Source: Mugil cephalus
Lineage: Eukaryota > Chordata > Actinopteri > Mugiliformes > Mugilidae
Length of the DNA stretch: 64,000 bases
Assembly: GCF_022458985.1 (NCBI RefSeq)
Contig: NC_061772.1
Coordinates: 7,616,001 to 7,680,000 of the forward strand
Direction: 5' to 3'
Made by a program: the position numbers and the translations under genes. Each line of letters opens with the position of its first letter. The stretch's first letter is position 1. The notes under the pieces are model-generated. The model ran no database searches. It was not told where the DNA came from and worked only from the letters and a program-made list of their open reading frames with translations. Positions 1 through 12,480 of the stretch are shown piece after piece.

Positions 1-195
1 AGTTTGCACGTTTAATACCTAATACAGCAACTTCAATGTCACAGAGGATAGAGGGACTTTGTGGAGGCAAAGAGTAGGTTGTTTCTTTCGGGACGTGTTT
101 GCTGCCTAGGTGAGTTTAAAAACAAAATAAATGTGCGGGAGTGATGCCTGGAGAAGCCAAGAAGCTGATGGTTGTTTCCTCTCTTTAACGCCCAG

Positions 196-3100
196 CTGTT
201 CAGAATGAGAGAGACTGCATCAACACTCACAGAGCCAAAGGACAGACAGTGGGCACTCTGTGCATCAGCGTGCTGCTGCGGGCAGAGGCCAGTGTGCAAC
301 AGGTAAATGCGCCGCTGCTATAATGTGACAGATGCAACGTGGTGTGACGGAAAAGGACATTTTGTTTCACGTGTTCCAGTCAAATGAAACATTGGAAATG
401 GAAAAAAATGAGACAAACTCATATTTAGTTTATTTTAAAGTAATATATGTAATCAAGGCCTGTTCATTGGACCACTAGGGTGTGCTAACGACCAGATATG
501 TGCTTTTACATGTAAAAAGAAGGCAGATAACTGGAAAATGAGCTACCTACTGTAGTATGACATAGAAATGTACTTTCATCTTGAGGTCTCCATCAAGCAT
601 CATGTTGAACTAATCTAAAAAAGAAAAAAGCCTGCTTTGCCTTGCTTTAGCTTTCACAGCTCTTCAAGTGCCAAAGCACTCACACACCTAGCAGCGCAGT
701 CACCTTCCCCATCTCCACATTTAGCTTCCCCCGTCACACACATACTCACGTACCTTACCTGAGGTTCATTTCCACGTTGCAGCGTCACCTGAGCATTCTG
801 TGAACTGGCATTATACTCTGTCGCTCTCAGTTCCCAGCGCTGCTCTCACCTGCGAGTCCCGACATCAACACCAAGAAGACAGCCCGCGTGGGGGACGTGT
901 TTGAGTCCATGAAGCAGCAACTCCTCCTGCTGGTGGAATGGGCGAAACACATACCAGAGTTCTGTAGCCTCCCCATAGATGACAGGGTAGGAAAAGCTGT
1001 AAAGACCTCGGGAAATTTCCATATTACTGGCATTAAGAACTAAACTTTTGTGCGTCTCGTGCGTCTGTTTGCAGGTAACACTGCTGCGAACCCACTCTGC
1101 AGAGCATCTTATTCTAGGGGCAGCCAGACGCTCGCTACCTTACAACCACATCATTCTTCTTGGTGGGGCTTTCTGTTTGTACTTCAAGCATCGCATGTAT
1201 CAACAGTAATCTTTGCACTATGTGAATGGTTGTGTGTGTCTATTGCGCAGGTAATGACTTTGTGATCCCCATGAGTGGTGCAGAGATAGAGGTGACCAGA
1301 GTGGCTTTCAGAATCCAAGAGGAGCTGGTCAAACCTCTCAGAGAGCTGGACATCTCAGACAAAGAGTTCGCTTGCCTCAGAAGCATCGTATTCTTCGCCC
1401 CAGGTCAGTGGATCCGGTCCGTGAGGGTAACCGTGCGCTGTGATTTCTGTTCTGCTACTGGACATAGAAGAACTCACACTCACACCACCCCATAGCGATG
1501 ACACTCCTTGACGGTATCAGCCATCCCCAGCAGGATGCAGCCTGACACAGGAACAACTCAGACAACATCAAAAACTGCACAAAGTGTTGAACTGGCCTCC
1601 AAATTCACCAGATCCCAAACTATAATTCTTGAGCCCAAATGAACAACCCAAAGACATTCGAATTCACTCAGTCTTTATTCCTAAGAAGAACTAAAAGTCA
1701 TTCTTCAAGAGGCAAAAACACGATAAGAAAAACAATGAGTAAGGCAAAGAAAAAAAAAAGACTTTTTGAGGAAAAATATCCAAGGAAAAATGTGTTAAAT
1801 AAACACAGAAAATAACAAAAGCTCAAGGAATGCTATGACAGGACGAGGCGGAGAGGGAGCCTGTTTCACTGAGTTGGACGGGAGAAACTGGCAAAGGATT
1901 AAGAAACGGACAATATATACACAGTGGGGACATTAGGCACAGGTGGAAACAATCAGGGCGGGGAAGATCATCACAGCGGCGGGAACACACAGGAAGGGCA
2001 AGCCAACAACAACACAGAAAGAAACTGTCAACTACTAATAACATTCAGTTATCAGACGCCACAGGACAGAAGGCCCATGTCCATTCTCTGATGAGTCACA
2101 ACTGTTTTGGAGGCGCAAGGGAGACCTACACGACGTTAGGACAATATTGGTCATAATGTTCAAACACGATAAAGAGCAAGTCAGAAAATGTTCTAGTCTG
2201 GTGCTAGAATAGCCACAGACTAGGGAAACTCTACATTTGATTATATCAGATCCCCTATTGGCTAAAGGGGGAACACACATATTGATATTTCTGTACTGGC
2301 TGTACTATAGTCATTTTCAAATATTAGTATTTATTTCATGCACCTGAGAGGAAAATCTCGCTGTGTCTTAAGGACAATGCTTTTTTCTCGAGTGCATCGA
2401 TTGCTTTTTGTTTCCCCTCTGCTCCCTCTCCTTACCCGCCCAGTGCCTTTGTGTTGCAGACTGTCCGGGCCTAGAGAGTCCCCAAGTGGTTCGACATCTG
2501 CGTCTCCAGGCCCACCTCCTGCTAGAGGAAGCGACCAGCGAGCAGCGGGGAAGGTTTGGGGAGCTCCTGCTGATCCTGCCTCCCCTGCAGAGCGTGGCCT
2601 GGCAGATGGTGGAGACTCTCCATTTAGCACAGCTGCTGGGTGAAGCCAGAATGGACAGCCTGCTGCTGGAGATGCTGCTGGGGGAGGGAACCAAAACAGA
2701 ACCTGGACTGTGCGCAGGTAGGAGCCGGCGCTACAGTATACAGTATATTCATAATCAAGACATTTTCGATGTGTTGTTGCATATGCATACAGATGTCCTG
2801 TTCTCTGTTCTCTTTACCACTGATCAAAGTTTCCTCTCTTCCCCTCAGGCGATGATCTCACTCAGGATCAACAAATTGGCCTGAGAGCTTCATCGACCAA
2901 CTTCACGTCTGTGATTTCTCACGTTTCAACATGTGAGCACCCACAAATCACGCTGACACACACAGTCTTTGACTTCTTAACACCATAAATGCTGTTATTC
3001 CATTCACTGGTCTTATCAAGTCCATATAAGACAACAGCAAAATCAACAAGTTATAGCAGCAGTGAGAGCAGCGCGAATGGAAGACTGGTAATACATATGA

Positions 3101-3603
3101 GACTGTATTAAACACACATGTCTGTGCAAAAGAGCGGCAATGGTGTCTGAGTTGTGGTGGTTCTAAACTAAGTAGAGTTAACCTGCCATTTGTACATTTT
3201 TATTTATGCAGTTTTACAATGTCACCTGATACGTGAAATGCCAAGGCTGTATATCAGAGATATGTCTCTCTGTCTCACACAGCTCTTACAAGTGGATTCC
3301 CTGCTGCCCACACAGACTGGCACTGAGGTGTACAGACACGGAGAAACCTGCCAGCGTGCCCACGACATACCAGAAACACCTGTCCACACACCGACAAACA
3401 ATTCAATAAGCGACAACAATTTAAGCAAGGGGTTGAAGGAGTATTATGAGCCTGACAGAGATAAAATGAAACTTCAGACACAAATGCAGTATTATTTTCA
3501 TTCACATCGTTATTTGTATACTACAGGGAAAAGAGAAAACAAGTTGTCTGTCCAGTCAGTGTTGAATAAAATGTTGAATTTTATGTTATGTCGGAGCACT
3601 TGA
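196..3603 (+). CDS. hnf4b: HNF4-type nuclear receptor, 3' part (ligand-binding domain), probably HNF4 beta
   Basis: The gene is cut by the left window edge, so the zinc-finger DNA-binding domain is not here. Visible exons, joined by frame: 196-302, 831-986, 1075-1162, 1251-1403, 2460-2717, 2849-2932 and a last exon from about 3293 to the stop at 3601-3603. The first starts at the family motif AVQNERD just after the DNA-binding domain. Later exons give the HNF4 signatures ESMKQQLLLLVEWAK, RGRFGELLLILPPLQS, WQMVE and the helix-12-like LLLEMLLGE. HNF4 proteins bind DNA as homodimers and drive liver, gut and kidney genes; the ligand pocket holds fatty acid in known members. The stretch before RGRFGEL differs strongly from HNF4A and HNF4G, and I recall hnf4b as a lineage kept in fish, frogs and birds, lost in mammals, near the usp10-crispld2 region. 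Family is sure; the beta assignment is inference. Confidence 0.82.
831..986 (+). CDS. hnf4b: hnf4b-like exon: start of ligand-binding domain
   Basis: A 156-nt exon (52 codons, phase 0 at both ends) preceded by ctctcag and followed by gtagga. It reads from FPALLSPASPDINTKK through ESMKQQLLLLVEWAKHIPEF to LPIDDR. The known HNF4 proteins have a very similar block here (SMKEQLLVLVEWAK, ELPLDDQ), which places helices 1-3 of the domain. Confidence 0.88.
1515..2165 (+). mobile_element. Tc1-like transposon relic, apparently with a nested insertion
   Basis: Inside the intron after exon 1251-1403. At about 1580-1640 the DNA reads like the transposase segment around WPPNSPD (ctggcctccaaattcacc), with stops. 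At about 2045-2160 it resumes with the C-terminal part of the same kind of transposase and then the terminal sequence ending ggtcataatgtt. This matches the ends of the element at 15083-15464. The 400 bases between (about 1641-2040) do not belong and may be a second repeat inserted into the first. Family recognised from memory of teleost Tc1-like consensus ends. Confidence 0.6.
2460..2717 (+). CDS. hnf4b: hnf4b-like exon: helices 8-12 of ligand-binding domain
   Basis: A 258-nt exon entered in phase 1 after gtgttgcag and left at gtagga. Its second half is plainly HNF4 (RGRFGELLLILPPLQS, WQMVETLHLAQLLGEARMD, LLLEMLLGE, the helix 12 activation segment). The first 32 or so residues replace the usual GLSDP...YINDRQYDS stretch with a quite different, leucine-rich sequence. 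That makes this the most divergent part of the visible protein. Confidence 0.85.
3293..3603 (+). CDS. hnf4b: hnf4b-like last coding exon (boundaries uncertain)
   Basis: Open frame ending TGA at 3601-3603. It contains HDIPETPVHTPTNNS, which resembles the TPETPLPSPP tail motif of HNF4A/G and so indicates the right frame. The preceding exon appears to end at 2932 (donor gtgagc) in phase 1; the acceptor that keeps this frame is acaag before 3293, giving VSTLDSLLPTQTG. The stronger-looking acceptor (cacacag, exon from 3283) would need a different phase and meets a stop after 15 codons. The C-terminal 50 residues match nothing I know. Confidence 0.55.
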
Positions 3604-4160
3604 ATCAGTCTACGTTGGGATTTCTAGCACATTGTAAAGATACAAAATAAGAGAAATGAAAAGATAAATATGGAAAGAGTGCAAGAAAATGTAAGTATAT
3701 AACTGAGTTAACACACACACTTCTATTTCTCTTTAAAAGCCACGATACTGTAAGAAAAGGTCTGATAAGTTAAAATGGAACTTGGATATTTTTTAAGTGG
3801 AACATTATCTGCATAATAATGGCTAAAGCGTAGGGGCCAATGTTCGCCAGCAGAGGGCGCAAAAAGCCTGCACTGAAACACGTGTTGGCCAATTGCAGTT
3901 AATTATTCCAATGATGCTCTACTCATATTTTAAAGATGAAAGTGAAAAAGACAACTAGGGTTTATAAAAGGATCATCACCACGTATTTATTTTGGACACT
4001 TTGCTTGAAGACAAACCGTGGTGGACTTACTTACCAACAAATACCAAATTACTTCAACTTCAATTTTATTTTCTACTGACAGTATTGCACTTTTCACTCC
4101 ACTATATTTACCAACAGCTGTAGCTTCTTCACATTAGATTGGAAACCTACTATGGTATGA

Positions 4161-4166
4161 AATAAA
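4161..4166 (+). other. candidate polyadenylation signal for the HNF4 gene
   Basis: AATAAA about 560 bases after the predicted stop codon. Another AATAAA lies inside the last exon near 3565. The 3' UTR would span 3604 to about 4185. No transcript evidence is available, so the choice is a guess. Confidence 0.3.
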
Positions 4167-4570
4167 CTACATGAGTAAAACTCAGTAAAACTAATTATTA
4201 ACCAATTATCAACCAATAAAATGCTGTCAGTGCATCAGTAATGTCAGTAGAGCAGTGTTACATGAAAAAACAAAACGTTTTTTAACGTTTGGAATGTAGG
4301 ACGTTCACCTGTAAGAAAATGTTTCCAAATTCTGATGTTGCTGCTTTTACTTAGTACGATATCTGACTAAGGCCCCATATAAAAAAACAAACAATCCACA
4401 TGATCTGATGGATACACTTTCTGTGGAGTCCTTGATGATAGGGTTACGGTTATTGTTGTGATGTTCTGACATGATGAAGCTGCAAGCACTCCACTTGATG
4501 ACATAAGCGTGCTCAGCCTGACGAAACCCTTCTCCCTCTTTTTCCTGCTTTCCTATTGACTGCTAGTACT

Positions 4571-4905
4571 GTTTCAGAATCAGAATCTACTTTACTGCCA
4601 AGTATGTTTGTACATACAAGGAATTTGCCTTGGTGTTTTGTGCATATACACATTCAAATATACAGCAATATACTGTATATACACAGTATACTGTATGTAG
4701 AACAATGTCACATGTGTGTCCATGGGGGTGGCATGGCATTGTTCTTGTTCACCAGGCGCACTGCAGATGGATAAAAACTGTGGGTCATGGACTGGTCCTG
4801 CACTACATGGATCACAGCCACCTGCCAGAGGGAAGTCTGTTAAATAGTCTGTGTCCAGGGCGAGAGGGATCAGCCACGATCGTAGCTACACGATTCGAGT
4901 CCTAG
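4571..4905. repeat. non-LTR retrotransposon-like fragment
   Basis: The stretch from cagaatcagaatctacttta through caaggaatttgccttggtg resembles a dispersed repeat very common in teleost genomes (agaatcagctttattgccaagt... type). It is followed by the typical tgtccagggcgagaggga tail. No coding capacity is visible. The family name is not assigned; it is a decayed 3' end of a LINE or a derived SINE. Confidence 0.5.
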
Positions 4906-5446
4906 AAGCGTACAGCTCATCAAGAGACTTCGGATCGTAGCCATTTTTTCGTCATAAGAGACAGTGATCTATATATTAGGGAACCACACTCAGAGCAGAG
5001 GATTTAATCTACCAAATATTGTTAATTCCTCTGTTGTTGTTGAGACTGAGAAGTTGCGCTTTGCTAATACCGAGGCATCACAGCAATCAGCATACTTGAA
5101 CATTTGAGACAGTGTCAGGTCTGTGACGTTCAGCGTGTCCCTAATCAGTGCAGGACTCTGGTTATGTAAAACATTACATAACACCATGAGACTATGTCAT
5201 TCAGCGTAATGAGATATTAAGAAAAGCTTCTACTCCTCAGACACTGGACATCTTCACAAAGTTTACATTGTCCTGACAGTGTGTAGAGCATGTGCTTGGC
5301 TTGCACTCACGACACGCTCAGGTACAACACACACATTTCTCGCAAGGAAGACGTACGACAAAGGGGGACACGCTGTTGTAGCAACGTAACACTGCGCAGG
5401 CCAACACAGAGAGGACTGGGCCAGTTACAAAGCAGCGACCTTGAAA

Positions 5447-5462
5447 ATATATATATATATAT
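5447..5462. repeat. (AT)n microsatellite
   Basis: A run of eight AT units in an AT-rich stretch. Confidence 0.85.
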
Positions 5463-8400
5463 AATCACATAAAACTGTAACTGCACCCTCCATCTTTGCG
5501 TGTAGTAGTAGTATAATAGTAGTGTAAAAACCTGTGTGGAGTTCATTTAACGTGTTAATTGATTCTGAAAGCACTTCTTTCACAAGCTCTGTGGATTCCG
5601 GACCAGACTCCAACAATTTAGTAGATAATAAATATGAAAGGAGAAAATTATTAAAATCTTTTGTCCCTTTTGTGACTCTAAATACATGCACTTATTTAGC
5701 TGGTGTAGCGATGGAAAAGTACCAGTTGGAATCAGTCATAACAGCAAATACACAGTAAAGGAAAGTTAAGTACTAACAGGTGACGTATTGAAGAACGTTT
5801 TCATCTCAGTGCCACATAGTCAGAGAGGCTGAATACTCTCCTTTTTCCCCACTGTGCTTGAACTTGCCCTTAATATTTTTCTGTATGGAATAAATAAATG
5901 AATCACGTCAAGTGGAACGCTACAGATGCTGGTATTGGATTTTCGAGCGAGGCAAACCGAAAATCACCCATAGATTTATTTGTAACTGACCTGCATTCAG
6001 CATCAGCAGGAGTTGGAGGCCTGAGAGGTAAACTATTTCATCCTGTAGGAGGAAACTTGGAAACAAAATGGTGACTGGAAAAGTTTGCAAATGGGTATTT
6101 CCCAGTGTAAACGCGCCATGGAATCCCTCTCTTTCACACCACAAAAAAGCACAGCATCATATGTGATCTCGCACCAAACCAAAGTTCCTTTGTTTATAGA
6201 TATATATCATGAAAGTGGGACTACCTCACTGAATGCAGTCTAAATACGTGTAGACCTCAGTGTCTCAGACTTCTACCCTCATTCATGACGGGGGCAGGTC
6301 GTGAACTTTTGGCCTAAGTTTGCTTCTTTGCAAAGTTTATTGTAAATTAGACATCAAAGATGGCACTGATTTTCAGCTCGCTAACTGTTCCTCAGACCAC
6401 AAAACAAAACACGCTTACTCAGCCAGCACTCACATCCACTCAAACTGTTAATTAAGCTTTTAAAGAGGAACATGGGCTACAGGGACAAGGGGTCCTTGTT
6501 ACACTCAGGTTTCACTGTTTGTTACTGTTAAAAGGTTCTCACTTGCTGTAATGTCAGTTTCCTTCCCAGGGGCCCGCTGCGAGGCAGTCTATTGATCTCT
6601 GAAGCTCAGCAGTGATCGCTGTTAAAAGCTGAACAGTTTTCAGTGTCATGCTCCACATCTACAGTGAGGGGAGTCCAGGGACAGGCCTTTTGTCTCCGCT
6701 CATGTCCTTTCACACAATAGAAATAAGAAAACTCTTTGTTTGTTTTTATTCTTTCTGCATCACAGACCGGCCACATATCTCTTGGAGCTTGGATTTCCGC
6801 TGGAGTATTAATACTATCCACAATGCTGACCACATACCTTCTGGATTCTCCCTGCTGACAGGCGTGGCTATGTCCTGTATTATTTGTTTATTTGATTATG
6901 CTGGTGTGGGAACACTGAGATCATCAAATCTTGTTAAAATCAAACTTGTATCCAGACAGTTTTTGAAAACCTGGTATTTATTAACTTAGACAATGAGTGC
7001 CACATGAAACGAGAGCATTGTAAGCAGCATGCAGCTTGAAAACCATCCTTCCAAACATACTAAAAATAGAAGAAAGGACTATTGTGGTCTAAGGAGTGTT
7101 GTGTGGACAGACTCACACAGCTCACAATAACAATGGAAAATATGTTACAGACACTAGTTGAGTACCTTGTTACTGTTTTCAAAGATTCTCAACTTTATAC
7201 AGAGAGGCTGTAAAACTTACTTTCCATCTTGTGACCAGATTCCTTATTTGAGAGCGATATTACCAAGTGGAAGTCAAGTCTATTTCTGTGGGCCGTACTT
7301 TCATCATTTTCATTTTCTTTCTAAGATACTCAACTTAGTATATAATATCTAAACGATATAGTAGAGACTGTCAGAGACGGAAATAGTGAACCAACCACAT
7401 CCCATTTCCACAAAGGTGGTGCTGATGATACCGTAGCAGTACCAAAAATGAATTCATGGTATAAAGGGATTTTCCACGTACGCCCCCGTACTCTCTTCCT
7501 GCGATTGTCTGTTTAACTCATATCACCTCCACCCGAGATACACCCACTGAACATCTTCCGCTGCCTGGTATTGTCATTTACAGTTTACTCTGGCACTAAA
7601 ACTAAAACTAAAAATATTTCACCACCAAACTGTACCTTTCACGTGGTATTATAAAAGGTTTCACGTGGGAATTTACGTAGGATTCACACATTCACACCAC
7701 AAAAGTACCACACACTTCCCATGTGCATGAGGACACAAGTGCGAAATGTTTCCCATATTAAATTTCACGTGTTCAAAAAACATGGACGTGCAGCGTTTTT
7801 CGCATTTTTGAAATGCATGCGCGTGTTTTTCTGTAAGTGTGTACAGTGTATATTCATTCAGTAAGCAAGCAAGACAAGACAGCATGTGTGTTTCTATCCA
7901 GCAAGGCTAGTGCAGTCCACCGTCCAGATGTTTTCAAGGCCCTCTCAAGTAGCACAGACAGACAGCAGTCTTCTTTGTGTTATGGATTTATTACTAGAAA
8001 CCGCTCCAGCTAAATATAGCTGTGCAGGGAGCCACTCTCCCCTGTGGTATGAATTTCAATCAGGGCTCCTGTGAAGAGATGTAGCATTCTAAGTCTGAAC
8101 TTGTACGTTATACTACAGGCAAAAAAGAAAAAAAAAAAATGAAGTTAATCTAAAATGAAGAAGAAAATAACACACAAGAAGTTGCTTTTTAGATAATTGC
8201 TGCCTGGCAGGAAAAACTGGCCGAGATAAGATCTGATGTCAGCCATAAATCATCCTCTTGAAGAGACAGTGTAGTCATTTTTTACTCTATGTTCATGAAA
8301 GTAAATACAGATAATTCAGCCCTCGGTCCACATTGTTTGCAGGCATGCACACTTAGCCAGAGCGAGAACAAAAGGAATGTCTGGTTTGAGTACTTATAAA

Positions 8401-9568
8401 AACCTAAGTGTACTGTACTGTCCAATAAACTTTGTAGCACTTAACTGATGGAGGTAGACAAAAACCGAGACGTCACTTCAAACTCAGCCTTTAACAGAAC
8501 ACCGCTCTTATAATCGGGGAACCATAAAGTGCAACTATAAAGCGATTCTTACTGAAGCTAGTACAGTGCAGTACATTAAAAGTTCTCGAAGCCCATTTAT
8601 CTTGAATAAGCAAACTTAGAGTCAATCTGCCATGCGATGTTTGGACTCTGTTAGGTATATGTTAAGTTTAACAAGGTTCTTATGTGTACAGAAGTCTTGC
8701 AGTCCACATCCCAGAACTAAACAAACTGTACAAGTTTCTGTTTGAAGAGAGATGACCCAACAAGTGTGCCCTATTATTGCTATTATTAGAAGTAGTTTAG
8801 CATGGACATGTCTCATGTGAAGCTATGATTTGCATAGCTGTGATGACCCAAACGCCCAAAAAGTTCATTTTAAACAACCCCTAATGGCAAACTGCCAGAT
8901 GTAACCCAAAGCTCCTAGCCCACGACCTTTTAGGTTGTCCCCTAAGGATGAAACTTAAAAACTACACTTATGAAAGTCTCTGACACATACTGCAGAGAAA
9001 TAGCTAACTGTCTATACAGCTTGATATATCATGGCGCTGGAGGCTGAAAGAAAAGATAATGACATCACGACTACTAATTGTTTCCATAAACTTTGCTGAG
9101 GTGTCAAATAAAAGCAATTAGTAGACTTGTAAACAGGCACATTTGCAAACAATTACAGTCAAGACAGGAAAAAACATTTCTGCCCCTAATAATCACTACA
9201 AAGAGGGAAAGCTGCTGCGTTGTGAATGGGCAGTACGTTGCACATTAGATGACACTGTGTCCCAAATAAAGACATATCAGACACAGAGCTCGCAGTCCTT
9301 TCCAGAGTAGCCTGTGAACTCTAAACTAATCCTTGTTTAGCACACTTCAGTTCAGCTGGCCACCGCTGCTGTGTGTGGACCTGTGTGGTTTCTTTGGCTG
9401 AGGGAATTCTGGCCTGAGGGAGCTCAGACAGAGTGGGGTGATGTAGGGACGCGGGAGCAGCTGTGTTTGCTAGGAGAAGGCAGAGTCGTGTGTTGAGCTT
9501 CTACTCGCTGCATACCTTCCAAGAATTCCACAATGCCGAATTCTGGCCAGAATGAGTCCAAAGTTGGG

Positions 9569-9569
9569 C

Positions 9570-9624
<55 letters not shown>

Positions 9625-9630
9625 ACACAA

Positions 9631-9662
<32 letters not shown>
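9569..9662. repeat. compound (CA)n-(GA)n microsatellite
   Basis: About 25 CA units from 9569 to 9618, a short interrupted stretch, then about 14 GA units from 9635 to 9662. It likely varies in length between individuals. The three overlapping open frames that cross it are artefacts of the repeat. Confidence 0.97.
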
Positions 9663-9664
<2 letters not shown>

Positions 9665-12272
9665 CATTGCAGTCCTGTGACGGACTTTAACAAGGGGGAG
9701 CTAGCTGAAAGCCAACAGACCACTGAGGCTGCTAGCCACCATGACTCAGGAGAGCTCCTAGAGCACCTGCTGATATAGAGAAGCAGAGACACTCAGCTGG
9801 GACCCAGACTGCAACTCAGCCACTCGCAGTTTGGTTTCTGAGAAGTACCCTGTGAAATACACTGTCCCGAGCAACAAAGCTGCAGCAATTAAATCGGAAC
9901 TCACAGAACTCATCATTCGCAACATGTGTGCACAATGTCTTCCAGTATGTGCATTAGTTCCCCTAAATCAATGTGTCATGTAAATTTATATCTTGGTTTG
10001 AGAAGGCTTCCAGTCTGGTCACTGGCTGCGGATTTCTTCAGTGTCAGATATGACAGAGCGAGGATTTAAACGCTGTGGTCTGGACTCATCGGGGAAAAAA
10101 ACAGATGGGGGACAGACACGGAGTTGAACAAGCTGTGCAGTTGTTGGTCTTTTCATCACGGTAAAAAAAGAGGATTATGAAGGAGGAGAGGAGAGGTAAA
10201 CAACATGTGAATGGCTTTCTGACTGTCACTCTCTCAGAGCATATTTTTTAACATTTTAATGCTCGGCAGAAAAGCTCACAAAAAAGTGCTTTCCATGTTA
10301 ACACTTGAGCTGCTTTTGTTGCCAATAAATTAAAGCAAATATTAAAAAATATTCAACCTTCTGTGAACTGTTCGCTTCGGACTAAAATATCATGGCCTAC
10401 GGTACCGTAGGACCTGGCTCACCTCTGATAACTCTGTTCTTGAACAAACATACACACTGTACAACCTGATTCAGTTGACCGTCTCCTTTCAGCACTTACC
10501 GGTGCCAACATCAGATGGTTACCAATGATTCTTGGACCGCTAACAACATAAATAAAAGAAAAGCAAGGCTTTATAGACTACAGCACACTTCAGGTTAATC
10601 ATGTCTGACACTTTCTTAAACCTGGAGCTACATCTGGACAAAATCTGGAAACGTGTCGGACCTGTTGCAAGACAGCAGCCTAAATAAAACAAAAAGGTGT
10701 ACTCCATGTTAATCTGTTTACCCGTTCAGTAACGACTGCATTGCAGATGAGGAAAGTGCTTTCCGTTTATAATGTGTCTATTGCAGAACTTGACTTGACA
10801 TTTTGTCTGCAGCGCAGAACAAAACTTTCCACAAAGACGTGTCTTTGTCCATCAGAGATTTTTCCATGTGTGCCTGATGGCTTGGGACCATCATCTAGGA
10901 GCTTAGGCTGTCAGAGTGAGTCATCTTGCATGTCTCATCTTCAAACTAATTTATAGTCGTGCGGTCAAACCATGTTTCATTAAATACTACTGTATTTGAT
11001 TTGGATATGTTCAGCTTTTTAATTCTTGAATTTCTTTCATGTTTTTTTTTTCTCTCTTTCTCAACTGGTTGTAAACTAAATGTAGTAACAAAAGTATTAA
11101 TAGTGGCAGTTGGAGTCATTTATAGTACGGCGCAGGCACAACAGCTCAAAAATCATGCAGGTGCAAATTATTCTTAGTTTAGTGTGGACACGATGAACAT
11201 AAAAATACTGACTCCTTCACTCCTTCACTGCTGTGTACACTGATAGAGCACATCCTCAACAACAAAATCCACAAAAGAACTAGAGGTACCAGTACAAAAT
11301 AAAACTAATGTTCTTTTTCCTATGAAGGACATACAACTGTGGAGCAATGGGAACAGGAAAGCAGGAAGACAATGACAGACATTGAGAAACAGAGGCGTGT
11401 GCGGTGACACAACGGGAGCAGAGAAATGTGTTCATCGTCCATGTGTCAAAACCTGCACGTGTAGTAACGAACAGCTTGTCTATTTAATTCTGACTTCACC
11501 ACTTTTAAGGTTCCTGTCCGTTTCATTAAGTGCCAAGACCTTGTAAAAATAACAAATTCCAGGTCAAAAAAAAATCATGTGTGAACTTTAATGGGCTTAC
11601 AGAGAGACAGATTCTGTTATGACTTTGCAGAAGACTTGAAAATAGGCAAACTGAAAAAAAGGTTGTACTTCTTTTGTCATACGTCTATCTGTAGCGTTGC
11701 TCCAGGGGTGCATGGCCTTCATGAGATTCATTTCTACATGTTTGTCCTCAGCTTTTGATCATTTGGCCATTTCATTCAGTCGTTTTTCTCATCCCCTGTA
11801 GGGAGAAACCATGTTATTCAGCAGGGGCTTATCAGGTCATGAACAATATCTCATTTCTGCCTCTAGACCGACCATGTGTTGTCCTGCAGAGTCTCGTCAG
11901 CATCGATGCTCTGAGGAAACTTCATCCTGGTCTAGTTCGGACCAACCACTCAATCTCGACATTGGGACTGTGCCAGTGTCTCAGGTTAGTGGGAGATTTT
12001 ATACTGTTTATGGTAGCAAGACAAGGTGGTTTGTTGACGCAAAGTTTGAAAAGGATTTCTTTCATTGCAAGAACAGAAACTTCTGGCCGTGGATAGACCT
12101 CTGTCGTGAAAACAGCTGCTTATCTTCGGTCAGACCTCTGGAGCTGCATGTTTCGGTCCTGGCCTCACAAACCTGCCCAGTATTCATTGCCCACTGATAT
12201 CAATTCCCGCTTAAATATCACACATAATTGTCCAACTTGCTTACTATAGCTGATACATTCATCATCATTCAT

Positions 12273-12480
12273 TTTATCCGTCTGCTTCTGCCGCTTCCTG
12301 CTCCTCTCCTCGGCATCCCTATTGTGTTACTGTCTAACAGGTGGTTGGCCTTTAGCAGATGGGTCCCTCCTTATAAGTTGGGTTCTACTAAAGGTTTCCC
12401 TAGCAATCATTTCGTAGGTGCGTGCTCTTTAAGTTTCATTCTCTTGGTTCTGTAAATCCTCTTGAGAGGCTTTCTCACAT
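12273..12480. repeat. retroelement 3'-end-like fragment
   Basis: The order of short blocks (gcttcctgctcctctcct, gggtccctccttataagttg, ggttctactaaaggtttcc, gtgcgtgctctttaagtttc, tcctcttgagaggc) follows a common teleost repeat. In that repeat, intact copies read gtacctggttctgctcgagg, then a block ending in a stem near tgccctgagataac. This copy is badly decayed. Assignment is from memory only. Confidence 0.4.

Larger units (their letters stand above)
3604..9568. other. intergenic DNA downstream of the HNF4 gene, no gene seen
   Basis: All open frames here are short and show no family motif, codon conservation or joinable splice pattern. Apart from the LINE-like fragment near 4.6-4.9 kb and short AT and A runs, I see unique-looking, AT-rich, stop-rich DNA. 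Confidence 0.6.

Noticed and set aside
4990..5187. A 65-codon minus-strand frame
   Set aside because: Considered as a transposon or retroelement fragment because it borders the LINE-like piece, but no motif supports this.
5425..5758. Overlapping frames of 88 (minus) and 74 (plus) codons
   Set aside because: Both strands are open over the same bases, usual for AT-poor chance stretches, and neither peptide was recognised.
9424..9792. Open frames through the CA/GA repeat
   Set aside because: Peptides are poly(CV), poly(SL) or poly(HT), products of the microsatellite.
11755..12197. Two overlapping frames of 113 and 128 codons, plus strand
   Set aside because: They overlap in different frames, have no family resemblance and no flanking exon structure.
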